Source of the DNA: JACPDI01 sp035463475
GTDB lineage: Bacteria; Acidobacteriota; Vicinamibacteria; Vicinamibacterales; 2-12-FULL-66-21
Length of the DNA stretch: 64,000 nucleotides
Assembly: GCA_035463475.1 (NCBI GenBank)
Contig: DATHTE010000051.1
Span: 62,001 to 126,000 of the forward strand
Direction of reading: 5' to 3'
The position numbers and the translations under genes were made by a program. Below are positions 31,120-39,316 of this stretch, one piece after another (position 1 is the first letter of the stretch; each line of letters opens with the position of its first letter). Under the pieces are notes generated by a model that saw only the letters and a program-made list of their open reading frames with translations, made no database searches and was not told the DNA's origin.

Positions 31120-32004
31120 GTGGACCTGATCGTCCAACCGCAGGACGGCCTGAAGCCGCTCCTGGCGGCCCTCGAGGCTGCCACCAAGAGCATCGATCTG
31201 ACGATCTTCCGGCTCGACCGGGACGACGTCGTCGGGGCGCTGGGCGCCGCGGTGACCCGCGGGGTTGCGGTGAGGGCCCTCATCGCCCATACGAACAGCG
31301 GGGGAGAGAAGGCGCTGCGGAAGCTCGAGCTGAAGCTCCTCGAGCGCGGGGTCACCGTCGCCCGTTCGGCCGATGACTTTCCGCGCTATCACGGAAAGCT
31401 GGCGATCATCGACCGCGATCGGCTGCTGCTCCTCGGGTTCAACTACACGAAGCTCGACCTCGACAAGAGCCGGAGCTTCGGGCTGATCGTCGAAGACGAC
31501 GCAGTCGTCAAGGAGACGCTGCGGCTGTTCGAGGCCGACCTGCTGAAGCAGGATTACACGCCGCGGCACGAGTCGCTCGTGGTGAGCCCGGACAACGCGC
31601 GCGAGCGGCTCGCGGCGTTCATCCGCGGCGCGAAGTCGGAGCTCGCGATCTACGACACCCGGCTCTCGGACCGCGCGATGCTGCGGCTCATCGCCGAGCG
31701 GGCGCGCGCCGGGGTGAGCGTGCGCGTCATCGGCCGCTGCGGCAAGGCCGCGCCGTCGCTCATCCGATGCGAGAAGCTGCCGCGTTACCGCCTGCACATC
31801 CGCGCGATCGTCCGCGACGGCGAGGAGGCGTTCGTCGGGAGCCAGAGCCTGAGGAAGGCAGAGCTCGACGAGCGGCGCGAGTTCGGAATGCTGATCGCCC
31901 ACCGGCCGACCGTGCGGCGCATGCTGACCACGTTCGAAGAGGACTGGGCCCTTACGGCAGCCGCGAGGGAATCGGAGAAAGCCGAGGCAGCGGCTTCAGC
32001 CTGA
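31120..32004 (+). CDS. phospholipase D-like protein with one intact HKD motif
   Basis: A 294-residue protein of the PLD/cardiolipin-synthase superfamily without signal peptide. The first HKD motif is intact in YHGKLAIIDRDRLLLLGFNYT. The second is degraded to LHIRAIVRDGEEAFVGSQSLR, with Arg in place of the Lys. It starts at a GTG three bases after the DUF4956 stop, so it belongs to the lipoprotein/DUF4956 operon. A half-active site could work only as a homodimer, as in some nucleases, or be regulatory. Its 3' end overlaps the converging metallophosphoesterase gene by 53 bases. Confidence 0.82.
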   Translation: MDLIVQPQDGLKPLLAALEAATKSIDLTIFRLDRDDVVGALGAAVTRGVAVRALIAHTNSGGEKALRKLELKLLERGVTVARSADDFPRYHGKLAIIDRDRLLLLGFNYTKLDLDKSRSFGLIVEDDAVVKETLRLFEADLLKQDYTPRHESLVVSPDNARERLAAFIRGAKSELAIYDTRLSDRAMLRLIAERARAGVSVRVIGRCGKAAPSLIRCEKLPRYRLHIRAIVRDGEEAFVGSQSLRKAELDERREFGMLIAHRPTVRRMLTTFEEDWALTAAARESEKAEAAASA

Positions 32005-32929
32005 CGCCCGCCCGCGACGTCTCGCGCAGCGTGGATTCTGGCGATGTGAGCTGCGGCGCCTTTCGACGTGCCACGACCCCTTGGTCCACGATCACACCCG
32101 CGCGCGAGATCGTCTGGAAATGCATCTCGTCTCCGTTGATCTCGACGATCATGAAGGAGTTGTCTTCGTCGAACCCCCTGGCCGTAAGCGGCGAGTTCGT
32201 GCGGATGTTCCCCTCGCGCAGCTTCGCCGAGCCTCCCTCCGTGAAGTACGCGATCCCCTTCTGGGGCTTCAACCGCTCGTAGAAATGCTCGTGGCCCGCA
32301 AAGACGACGCTGACGTTGTACTTCAGGAAGAGCGGCTCGAGCACCTCGCGCAGCGCCACGCTTGACCCGTGACGTTCGCCTGACGAGTAGATCGGATGGT
32401 GCATGAACACGATCTTCCAGTCGTCATTCGATCCCTGCAGCTCCCGCTCCAGCCAGTCGAGCTGCTTGCGGTCCATGTAGCTCGATTCCAGGGCGAAGAA
32501 CCGCACGTTCTGCTTCGGCGCCTTGAAGGTGTAGTACAGCTCGCCGTTCATGTTGAACAGCTTGTAGTTGCGCTGCTCGCGGTCGTCGTGGTTGCCCAGG
32601 GCGGCGTAGAACTTCACGTCCGCGTCGAGCAGCGGCTTGTACGGACGCTCGAACTTGTTCAGGAAGTCCTGCGGACGCTCGGAGCCATACATGTTGTCCC
32701 CGAGCATGATCACCAGCTCGAACGGGAACTGCTGCCGCGCCTCGATCATGCGGTTCGCTACCGCATACTGGGCTTTGTTGCCGGTGCCCGAGTCCCCGAT
32801 CACCGCCATCTTCAGCGAGTCTTCCTTGTTCGGCAGTTGGACCGCGGCGGCGAACGCCGCCGTCCCTGCGAAGACGACCGCAACGACGACGTGGGAGAAG
32901 GCGGGACGAGGAGCGACAAGGGGACGCAT
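31952..32929 (-). CDS. secreted metallophosphoesterase (purple-acid-phosphatase type)
   Basis: A 325-residue exported calcineurin-like phosphoesterase. Signal peptide (VVVAVVFAGTAAFAAAV), then the metal motifs in order: MAVIGDSGTGN (D), VIMLGDNMYG (GDN), ALGNHDDRE (GNHD), FMHHPIYSSG (H) and FAGHEHFYER (GHxH). All ligands of the dinuclear metal site are present, so it should be active, probably on phosphomonoesters in the periplasm. The C-terminal tail (RAGVRLKPLPRLSPIP) is unusual and is encoded in the overlap with the PLD-like gene on the other strand. It follows the small lipoprotein gene by seven bases. Confidence 0.92.
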   Translation of the reverse strand: MRPLVAPRPAFSHVVVAVVFAGTAAFAAAVQLPNKEDSLKMAVIGDSGTGNKAQYAVANRMIEARQQFPFELVIMLGDNMYGSERPQDFLNKFERPYKPLLDADVKFYAALGNHDDREQRNYKLFNMNGELYYTFKAPKQNVRFFALESSYMDRKQLDWLERELQGSNDDWKIVFMHHPIYSSGERHGSSVALREVLEPLFLKYNVSVVFAGHEHFYERLKPQKGIAYFTEGGSAKLREGNIRTNSPLTARGFDEDNSFMIVEINGDEMHFQTISRAGVIVDQGVVARRKAPQLTSPESTLRETSRAGVRLKPLPRLSPIPSRLP

Positions 32930-32936
32930 AGAACCT

Positions 32937-33527
32937 CTACGGCAACGCGTTGTCCATGTAATCGACGATCATGTTCGCCCGCGTGTCGAGGAGGATGAGG
33001 CGCCGGCCCAGAAAGCGGTACTCGAGCTCCTCACCCGGCAGACGCGGAAGCGCGAGCAGCGCCTGCGGCGGCACGGTCGGAAGCGGCGCCGTCGTGGGGT
33101 AGGCGCCGTTCACGGATACCGGGATCTGGCCCGGGTCCTCGTCGCGGATCGCCTGCCGCGGGGCGGAGCCCTCGCGCGCAAGCGCGTTGGCCAGCAGCTG
33201 CCGGATGACCCGCTCGATGTCCTCGTCGAAGATCTCGCCGCGCGGGACACCGCGCCTGGCCTCCTGCAGGCGCTTCAACAGCGATTTCTGGTGGGCGGTG
33301 ATCTGTGCCGGGTTCGACTCGTCCGACAGCCGGGGCAGTTGGGCCCCCTCCTTCTTGCGCAGTTCGAGATACTGCTGGACGCGATCGGCAAACGCTTTCT
33401 GGACCTGCGCGTCGGGGTTCACGGCGGGCGCCTGCGGGACAGGCGCCGCTTTCGAGCCGTCTCCAGCCGCCGCGCACGCCGGCGTCGCGGCGAGCACGAG
33501 CAGCACGGCCAGGTAGCGGGTCCTCAT
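32937..33527 (-). CDS. hypothetical exported protein
   Basis: A 196-residue protein with signal sequence (YLAVLLVLAATPACAAAG), possibly a lipoprotein at Cys18. The start at the ATG at 33525-33527 removes an unlikely N-terminal extension. The middle is charged and helical (ADRVQQYLELRKKEGAQLPR, KSLLKRLQEARRG) and the end is ELEYRFLGRRLILLDTRANMIVDYMDNALP. This ending is familiar from exported hypothetical proteins of Acidobacteriota, but I know no function. It forms an operon with the metallophosphoesterase. Confidence 0.75.
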   Translation of the reverse strand: MRTRYLAVLLVLAATPACAAAGDGSKAAPVPQAPAVNPDAQVQKAFADRVQQYLELRKKEGAQLPRLSDESNPAQITAHQKSLLKRLQEARRGVPRGEIFDEDIERVIRQLLANALAREGSAPRQAIRDEDPGQIPVSVNGAYPTTAPLPTVPPQALLALPRLPGEELEYRFLGRRLILLDTRANMIVDYMDNALP

Positions 33528-33596
33528 GTATCCTCGCGGATTCAAGAACGTTACCGCCAGGCAGCTCTGCAGCGCTCGCGCTCTCACGATGCTGGG

Positions 33597-34100
33597 CTAT
33601 TCCCGGTAATTGCCGAACTGGAGCGCGACGCCGAAATCCTGCTCGCGGAGCAGCCGGATGACCGTCTGGAGCTCGTCCTTCGAAGGCGAGCTGATACGCA
33701 CCTGATCTGCCTGGATGGCCGCCTGCACGCGCTTCATCTTGAGGTCTTTGATGAACCGGGCGATCTGTCTGGCGGCGTCGCCCGGGATGCCCTGCTGGAG
33801 CGTCACAACGCGGCGGACTGTGTCGTTCGCGGCGCGCTCGATATCGCCGGGCTTCAGGTTCTTCACCGGCACGCTCCGGCGCACCAGACGCGTCTGGACG
33901 ATCTCCCAGAGCGCGTTCAGCTTGAATTCATCATCCGCAACGAGCGTCAGCGTGTTCTCCGCGCGGCTGAAGTCGACATCGGCGCGCGATCCCTTGAAGT
34001 CGTACCGCTGAGCGACCTCCTTCTTTGCCTGGTTGACGGCGTTGTCCACTTCCTGAAGATCGACCGTGGACGTGATGTCAAAGGATGCTGTGGCTGCCAT
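33597..34100 (-). CDS. yajQ: YajQ family nucleotide-binding protein
   Basis: A 167-residue cytoplasmic protein of the UPF0234/YajQ family, with two ferredoxin-like domains. Family features: FDITSTVDLQEVDNAVNQA, QRYDFKGSRADVDF, SVPVKNLKPGDIE and KKMKRVQAAIQADQVRISS-like spacing near the end (KMKRVQAAIQADQVRI). YajQ proteins bind cyclic di-GMP in some species and can act as co-regulators. A TATAAT-like -10 lies 35-40 bases upstream on the same strand. Here the gene stands alone. Confidence 0.95.
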   Translation of the reverse strand: MAATASFDITSTVDLQEVDNAVNQAKKEVAQRYDFKGSRADVDFSRAENTLTLVADDEFKLNALWEIVQTRLVRRSVPVKNLKPGDIERAANDTVRRVVTLQQGIPGDAARQIARFIKDLKMKRVQAAIQADQVRISSPSKDELQTVIRLLREQDFGVALQFGNYRE

Positions 34101-34134
34101 GCGTCCCGCGCAGCACTCGCGCGTTCAATCGATG

Positions 34135-34140
34135 ATTATA
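34135..34140 (-). promoter_or_regulatory. candidate -10 element of yajQ
   Basis: The minus strand reads TATAAT, a perfect sigma-70 -10 hexamer, about 35 bases before the yajQ start. No good -35 hexamer is seen 16-18 bases upstream, so strength is uncertain. Confidence 0.4.
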
Positions 34141-34227
34141 GCGCAGCTTGAATTCGCGCCGCGCGTCTGCTGTACTAGTGAATCCGGTCGTTCCCGGAAA
34201 ACCCGATAGACACGCGAAGGTACCAAC

Positions 34228-34800
34228 TTGCACGAGACGACTCACCTGAGCCGGAGGAACTTCTGCGCGCTCGGCGCGATGACGGCGGTGTCCATGCTGC
34301 TGCCGCGCGACGTCTGCGCGGCGGTGTCTTCCTCCGATCCGGATAAGCAACTTTCGTTCTTCCACACGCACACGGGCGAGCGCCTGAAGGTGGAGTACTG
34401 CTGCGACGGCGAGTATCAACGCGCGGCGCTCTCGCAGATCAACCATCTCCTGCGGGACTTCCGCACCAACGAGATCAGGGCGATCGACGTGCGGCTGCTG
34501 AACCTGTTGCACGGGCTCACCCGTGAGCTGCAGACGGTCGATCCGTACCACGTCATCTCCGGCTACCGTTCGCCGCAAACGAACATGATGCTGCGGACCC
34601 GCGGCGGCGCGCACACGGGCGTCGCTTCGCGGTCCCTCCACATGATCGGCAAGGCGATAGACATCCGCGTTCCCGACGTGCCGCTCGAGGAGTTGCACAA
34701 GGCCGCGGTGTCGCTGAAGAAAGGCGGCGTGGGCATCTATCCAGCTTCCAACTTCGTCCACCTGGACGTCGGCCGCGTGCGCTACTGGGCGGGCAAGTAG
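34228..34800 (+). CDS. Tat-exported DUF882 (YcbK-like) peptidase-fold protein
   Basis: A 190-residue protein that starts at a TTG with a twin-arginine signal (SRRNFCALGAMTAVSMLL). The body is the DUF882/YcbK domain, related to peptidase M15 (D-Ala-D-Ala carboxypeptidases): HVISGYRSPQTNMML, SLHMIGKAIDIRV (H and D zinc ligands) and NFVHLDVGRVRYW (H). Similar E. coli MepK (YcbK) cleaves peptidoglycan cross-links. The zinc residues are all present, so a murein hydrolase role is likely. The SET-domain gene follows 15 bases later. Confidence 0.88.
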   Translation: MHETTHLSRRNFCALGAMTAVSMLLPRDVCAAVSSSDPDKQLSFFHTHTGERLKVEYCCDGEYQRAALSQINHLLRDFRTNEIRAIDVRLLNLLHGLTRELQTVDPYHVISGYRSPQTNMMLRTRGGAHTGVASRSLHMIGKAIDIRVPDVPLEELHKAAVSLKKGGVGIYPASNFVHLDVGRVRYWAGK

Positions 34801-34815
34801 GGTAGACTCCCGCCC

Positions 34816-35208
34816 GTGATCGAGCGGCGGCGTTCGGGCATACACGGCTGGGGCGTGTTCGCCACGCGCCCCATTCACAAGAACAAACGGATCATCGACT
34901 ACGCGGGGGAGAAGATCACAACTCGCGAGAGCGAGCGGCGGGAGGAGCGCTACCTGGCGCAGGGGCACATCTGGTGTTTCCGCCTCAACTCGCGCTGGGT
35001 CCGGGACGCCGCCGTGGGGGGCAACGTCGCCCGCTTCATCAATCATTCCTGCAAGCCGAACTGCTACGTGCACATCGTCGGCGATGTGATCTGGATTCGC
35101 GCGGCGCGGAACATCCGGAAGGGGGAGGAGATTACCTACGACTACGCGACGGACGGCGCGAAGATCATCCCGTGCCGCTGCCGCCCCGGGTGCCGGACGC
35201 GGTTGTGA
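34816..35208 (+). CDS. SET-domain protein (lysine methyltransferase family)
   Basis: A 130-residue compact SET protein: SGIHGWGVFATRPI at the N-terminus, GNVARFINHSCKPNC (cofactor and pseudoknot motif), GEEITYDYAT (catalytic Tyr) and a post-SET CRCRPGC that would bind zinc. All catalytic features are present, so it is probably an active protein-lysine methyltransferase using S-adenosylmethionine. Bacterial SET proteins often resemble eukaryotic ones and are thought to have been transferred. The substrate is unknown. Starts at a GTG, and its stop overlaps the esterase start (GTGA). Confidence 0.9.
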   Translation: MIERRRSGIHGWGVFATRPIHKNKRIIDYAGEKITTRESERREERYLAQGHIWCFRLNSRWVRDAAVGGNVARFINHSCKPNCYVHIVGDVIWIRAARNIRKGEEITYDYATDGAKIIPCRCRPGCRTRL

Positions 35209-35867
35209 CGGTGAGTCCTGTGCGGGTCATCTACCTCCACGGCTTCGCCTCGTCGCCGCTTTCCTCGAAGGCGCGCCTGTTCGCCGACCGGTTGGCCGCG
35301 CACGGCGTCGCCATCGACATCCCCGACTTCAACGAGCCCTCGTTCGAAACCCTGACCGTGACGCGCATGATCGCGCAAGCGGAGGCGATCATCGTGCGCG
35401 GCGCCGGCGACGAGATCGCGCTCGTCGGATCCAGCCTGGGCGCGTTCGTCGCGGTCCACGCCGCGGCCCGCCGCCCGGCCGTGCGCCGCCTGGTGCTGTT
35501 GGCGCCGGCGCTCGACTTCGCCTCGAAGCGCCTCGACGATCTGGGGGAGGACGCGATTGCGCGCTGGCGCGAGTCCGGGCGCCTCGAAGTCTTCCACTAC
35601 GGGTACGGCCGCCCGATGTCGCTAGGCTACGAACTGTACGCCGACGCGGCAGCTTATGACGCGTTCGCACTCCAGCTGACACAGCCGGTTCTGATCTTCC
35701 AGGGCATGCGCGACACTGTTGTGAATCCCAACGTCGCGCGCCGGTATGCCCGCGATCGGACCAACGTGACGTTGCGTCTTCTCGACGACGATCACCAGTT
35801 GCTCGCGAGCGCCGAGACGATCTGGGAAGAGGCCCGGCAGTTCCTGGGGATACCGCGGCTTCCCTGA
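35205..35867 (+). CDS. alpha/beta hydrolase, YqiA-like esterase
   Basis: A 220-residue alpha/beta-hydrolase of the YqiA/UPF0227 kind. The oxyanion strand is VIYLHGFASSPLSSKA, the nucleophile elbow VGSSLGAFVAV (Ser near residue 78), the acid in GMRDTVVNP and the histidine in DDDHQLL. The family hydrolyses short-chain esters or acyl-CoA. The GTG start overlaps the SET-gene stop by four bases, so the two are translationally coupled, an odd pairing of unknown meaning. Confidence 0.85.
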   Translation: MTVSPVRVIYLHGFASSPLSSKARLFADRLAAHGVAIDIPDFNEPSFETLTVTRMIAQAEAIIVRGAGDEIALVGSSLGAFVAVHAAARRPAVRRLVLLAPALDFASKRLDDLGEDAIARWRESGRLEVFHYGYGRPMSLGYELYADAAAYDAFALQLTQPVLIFQGMRDTVVNPNVARRYARDRTNVTLRLLDDDHQLLASAETIWEEARQFLGIPRLP

Positions 35868-36013
35868 ATTTCACTTTCGCACGCCGATCACAGATCTGCC
35901 GCGTGACATCTCAGCCATATTGGCGTAACTTCGTGTGAAAACGCCGTTCGCGTCGCGGCACTCTCCTTGCCCTTCGCGTCAGCGGAGATCCACATTCCGG
36001 CGACAGAGCTCCC

Positions 36014-36706
36014 ATGCTGCCGTACCAGATTCTCGTGGTCGACGATGACGAGGCTGCGCTGGCGGGCCTTCTGGCCCTCCTGCGCGATGCCGGGCACCAG
36101 TCGACCGGCGCTGCGACCTTCGATGCCGCCCGCCGGCTTCTCGACGTCGGTCATTACGATTTGCTCGTGGCCGACGTCCGCCTGCGGTCCTACAACGGAC
36201 TCCACCTGGTCCGACTGAGTCGGCTGCTGCATCCCGAAATGGGCATCATCCTGATGACCGGCTATCCCGAGCGGTCGCTGGAGTTCGAGGCGTCCCGCTA
36301 CGGAGCGATATACATGGAGAAGCCGATCGACCCGAAGCAGTTCATGCGATCCGTCGATCGGCTGCTCGCCCAGGTGCGGCGGGAGCGGCGGTGGCCACGG
36401 CACCACGCGCCCGAGACGTTCATCGTGCAGATCGGTAACTGGCGGGCGCGGCTGCTCGATGTCAGCTACGGCGGGCTCCGCTTCGAGATGATGGCCCCCG
36501 AGACCCCGCTGCCGCCAACCGTGGCGGTGCGGATGCCGACGCTCAACCTCTACGTGGAGGCGGAGACGATCTGGACTGACCGGCTGAGCGCCCCGGGATC
36601 GCTGCGGGGCGGGCTCGCGCTGTTGTCAGAGGGCGCGGACGCGCCGCTGCCGTGGCGCGCCCTGGTTGATTCGCTCGGCGAAGAATCGCACGACATCCAG
36701 ACCTGA
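36014..36706 (+). CDS. response regulator with C-terminal PilZ-like domain
   Basis: A 230-residue protein. The receiver (residues 1-125) has ILVVDDDEAAL, the phospho-acceptor in LLVADVRLRSYNG, IILMTGYP and YMEKPIDP (Lys). The second half (about 140-225) reads LLDVSYGGLRFEM, which matches the D.S..G motif of PilZ domains that bind cyclic di-GMP; the upstream RxxxR motif is weak (GNWRARLL). No kinase is adjacent. Its position next to the exopolysaccharide genes suggests control of polymer production, by inference. Confidence 0.8.
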   Translation: MLPYQILVVDDDEAALAGLLALLRDAGHQSTGAATFDAARRLLDVGHYDLLVADVRLRSYNGLHLVRLSRLLHPEMGIILMTGYPERSLEFEASRYGAIYMEKPIDPKQFMRSVDRLLAQVRRERRWPRHHAPETFIVQIGNWRARLLDVSYGGLRFEMMAPETPLPPTVAVRMPTLNLYVEAETIWTDRLSAPGSLRGGLALLSEGADAPLPWRALVDSLGEESHDIQT

Positions 36707-36714
36707 GCGCGGCG

Positions 36715-38061
36715 CTACACCTCCACCGCGCTCTCCACGGTCCTTCCCCAGCAGATTCCCTCGTACCGCGCGGGCACGCGGGCGAGGTCCGTCTTCACGC
36801 GTACCAGATCGATCACGAGCTGCTCTGGCCGCGTCCGCGTCAGCGCGTCACCGAACTCCGGTGCGTGGTTGCCGACCACGATCACCTCGCCGGTGTCGAT
36901 CACCTCATCGATTGAATCGCAGAGCAGCGACGAGAGGTGGGGAATCTGGCGCTCGATGTACTCCTTGTTCGCCCCGACCAGCCGCGCGAGCGACACGTTG
37001 CGGTCGTAGATGCACAGTCGATAGCCCTTCCCGAGCAGCTGCTCCGCGAGGACCACAATCGGGCTCTCGCGCAGGTCGTCGGTGCCCGCCTTGAAGCTGA
37101 AGCCGAGCAGGCCGACGCGCTTCAGCCCGCTCTCGACGACCAGGTCCAGCGCGTGCTGGATCTGGAGCTGGTTGCTCGGCAGGATCGACTGCACGACCGG
37201 CATGTCAAGGTCCATCTTCTTCGCGCGGTATTGCAGCGCCCGCACGTCCTTCGGCAGGCACGAGCCGCCGAAGGCGAAGCCCGGCTTGAGGTAGTAGGAC
37301 CCGAGATTCAGCTTGGTGTCTTCGCAGAAGATGTCCATGACCTCGTGGCTGTCGATCCCGAGCCGCTTGCACAGGTTGCCGATCTCGTTCGCGAAGCAGA
37401 CCTTCAGCGCATGCCACGTGTTGCTCGCGTACTTGATCATCTCCGCCGTGCGGACGCTCGTCGTCGTGAGCGGCGCATCGACCTTGTCGTACAGACCGAC
37501 CGTTGCCGCGGCGTCCGCCGCGTGATCCACGCCGACGAGCGTCAGCGGCGGGTTGCGGAAGTCGTGGAGCGCGGTGCCCTCGCGGAGGAACTCGGGGTTC
37601 ACCGCCACGCCAAACCCCTCTCCGTACTTGCGGCCCGAATGGCGCTCGAGCGTCGGAATGACGACATCGTACGCGGTCCCCGGCAGGACGGTGCTGCGGA
37701 TCACCACGACGTGATAGTCGGCCTTGGCCTTGAGCGCCTCGCCAATCTCCTCGCACACGCGCGTCAGGAAGGTCAGGTCCAGGCTACCGTTCCGGCGGCT
37801 GGGCGTGCCGACGCAGAGCAACGATACGTCGCTGCCCAACACCGCCTCTGCGGCGCTCGTCGTGGCGCGCAGCGCTCCGCGCTCGACGGTCTCGCGGATC
37901 AGTTCCTCGAGCCCCTTTTCGACGATCGGACTGCGTCCCCCGCTGACCGCGCCCACCTTGCCGGGGTTCACGTCCACGCCGATGACCTGGTGGCCGTCGT
38001 TCGCCAAGGACGCGGCCGAGACGCACCCGACATACCCAAGGCCGAACACGGAAACCTGCAT
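36715..38061 (-). CDS. algD: GDP-mannose/UDP-glucose 6-dehydrogenase, AlgD-like
   Basis: A 448-residue NAD-dependent nucleotide-sugar dehydrogenase, start at the ATG at 38059-38061 after GGAGAGG. Rossmann motif VFGLGYVGCVSAASLANDGH; catalytic region NPEFLREGTALHDF; KVCFANEIGNLCKRLGID; active-site cysteine in FAFGGSCLPKDVRAL; GFSFKAGTDDLRESP. The wording of these motifs and IYDRNVSLARLVGANKEY is closer to AlgD (GDP-mannose to GDP-mannuronate) than to Ugd. It is the last gene of the leftward exopolysaccharide operon and would supply a uronic-acid precursor. Substrate choice between GDP-mannose and UDP-glucose is inference. Confidence 0.88.
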   Translation of the reverse strand: MQVSVFGLGYVGCVSAASLANDGHQVIGVDVNPGKVGAVSGGRSPIVEKGLEELIRETVERGALRATTSAAEAVLGSDVSLLCVGTPSRRNGSLDLTFLTRVCEEIGEALKAKADYHVVVIRSTVLPGTAYDVVIPTLERHSGRKYGEGFGVAVNPEFLREGTALHDFRNPPLTLVGVDHAADAAATVGLYDKVDAPLTTTSVRTAEMIKYASNTWHALKVCFANEIGNLCKRLGIDSHEVMDIFCEDTKLNLGSYYLKPGFAFGGSCLPKDVRALQYRAKKMDLDMPVVQSILPSNQLQIQHALDLVVESGLKRVGLLGFSFKAGTDDLRESPIVVLAEQLLGKGYRLCIYDRNVSLARLVGANKEYIERQIPHLSSLLCDSIDEVIDTGEVIVVGNHAPEFGDALTRTRPEQLVIDLVRVKTDLARVPARYEGICWGRTVESAVEV

Positions 38062-38071
38062 TGCCTCTCCT

Positions 38072-39316
38072 CTACGCCGTGGCCTGCATCGCCTCGGGTT
38101 GCCGGTCGCGGCCGGCAAACGAGAGCAACGCGTCCTCGAGCTCACGCGACACCGCGGACCAGTCGTATCGCGCGACGACGAGCTGCCGCGCCGCCGCTTC
38201 GATCCGCCGCCGCTCATCGGCGTTGCGCATCAGGCGCACGACGGCCGCCGCGAACGCGGCCGGTTCGTCCGCCAGGATGATGTCGCGGCCGTCGGTGACC
38301 GGCAGCCCCTCGGCGCCGACCGTCGTGGACACCACCGCCTTGCCCATCGACATCGCTTCGAAGATCTTCAACCGCGTGCCGCCGCCAATCCGCAGCGGCA
38401 CGATGGAGACCGCGGCTCGCGCGACGTGAGGCCGGACGTCGTCAACGCGGCCCGTGACCTCGACGCCGTTCTCCTCCGCGAGCCTGAGCACGGCCGGGGT
38501 CGGCGCGCGCCCGACAATGCCCACCGTGACACGTGGCTCCTGCAGCCGGATCAGCGGCAGGATCTCGCGGCAGAAATAGAGCATCCCGTCTTCGTTCGGC
38601 AGCCAGTCCATCGATCCGGTGAAGACCAGGTGCCTTGGGCTACCCCCGCCGGGGCCGCCGACGCGGAAGTGCTCGGTATCGACGCCTGTCGGCACGACGT
38701 GGTAGCGGCGCGCCGCCGCCGGATACAGCCGCTCGAACGTCGCCCGGTCGGCATCCGACACGGTCAACACCAGGCCGAACCGCTCCAGTGCCCGGCGCTC
38801 GAACGCGAGCATGCGGCGCCACTGTCCGCCGAGCAGCGCGCGCTGCACGGGATTTCGCGCGGTCTCGACGTGACGTCGCCAGATTTCCGCTTCCACGTTG
38901 TGCGTGAACAGCACGGACGGGCACGGCACGACCTGCGGCATGTTCACGATGGGTGGCAGAAAGTCGCAGACCACGAGGTCGTACCTGTGGTCTCGAAGCA
39001 GCGCCGCGGCCTTCCAGGCGTACTCGCGGGATCGGTACTTCGCCACGACGTACGGCTCCGCGTGGAGCAGGTAGCGCGCCGCGTCGGCGTGGAAACGGAT
39101 GCTGCCTTTCGACACGTCGACGCGCGGCACGGTCACGACACGCTCGGCGACCTCGCGCATGCCGTTGACGTCAGCGGGAGACTGATCGGGTTCCGCGAAG
39201 GACAGCCAGGTGATCGCGTGCCGCCGCGCGAGGTGGCGCATGAGGTGCCACGTGCGCAGCTTTCCTCCTTTGTCGAGCGGCAGGAGCAGCCCCGCGTTCA
39301 GCCAGAGCACGTTCAT
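38072..39316 (-). CDS. glycosyltransferase family 4
   Basis: A 414-residue GT4 glycosyltransferase (GT-B fold). N-terminal LLLPLDKGGKLRTWHLMRHL; middle FTHNVEAEIWRRHV and VLTVSDADRATFERL; donor site LVFTGSMDWLPNEDGM, IVPLRIGGGTRLKIFEAMSM and GKAVVSTTVGAEGL. Proteins of this kind occur in acidobacterial exopolysaccharide clusters and often act as late glycosyltransferases. Its start overlaps the asparagine-synthase-like gene upstream (ATGA), so they are coupled. Donor and acceptor are unknown. Confidence 0.93.
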   Translation of the reverse strand: MNVLWLNAGLLLPLDKGGKLRTWHLMRHLARRHAITWLSFAEPDQSPADVNGMREVAERVVTVPRVDVSKGSIRFHADAARYLLHAEPYVVAKYRSREYAWKAAALLRDHRYDLVVCDFLPPIVNMPQVVPCPSVLFTHNVEAEIWRRHVETARNPVQRALLGGQWRRMLAFERRALERFGLVLTVSDADRATFERLYPAAARRYHVVPTGVDTEHFRVGGPGGGSPRHLVFTGSMDWLPNEDGMLYFCREILPLIRLQEPRVTVGIVGRAPTPAVLRLAEENGVEVTGRVDDVRPHVARAAVSIVPLRIGGGTRLKIFEAMSMGKAVVSTTVGAEGLPVTDGRDIILADEPAAFAAAVVRLMRNADERRRIEAAARQLVVARYDWSAVSRELEDALLSFAGRDRQPEAMQATA

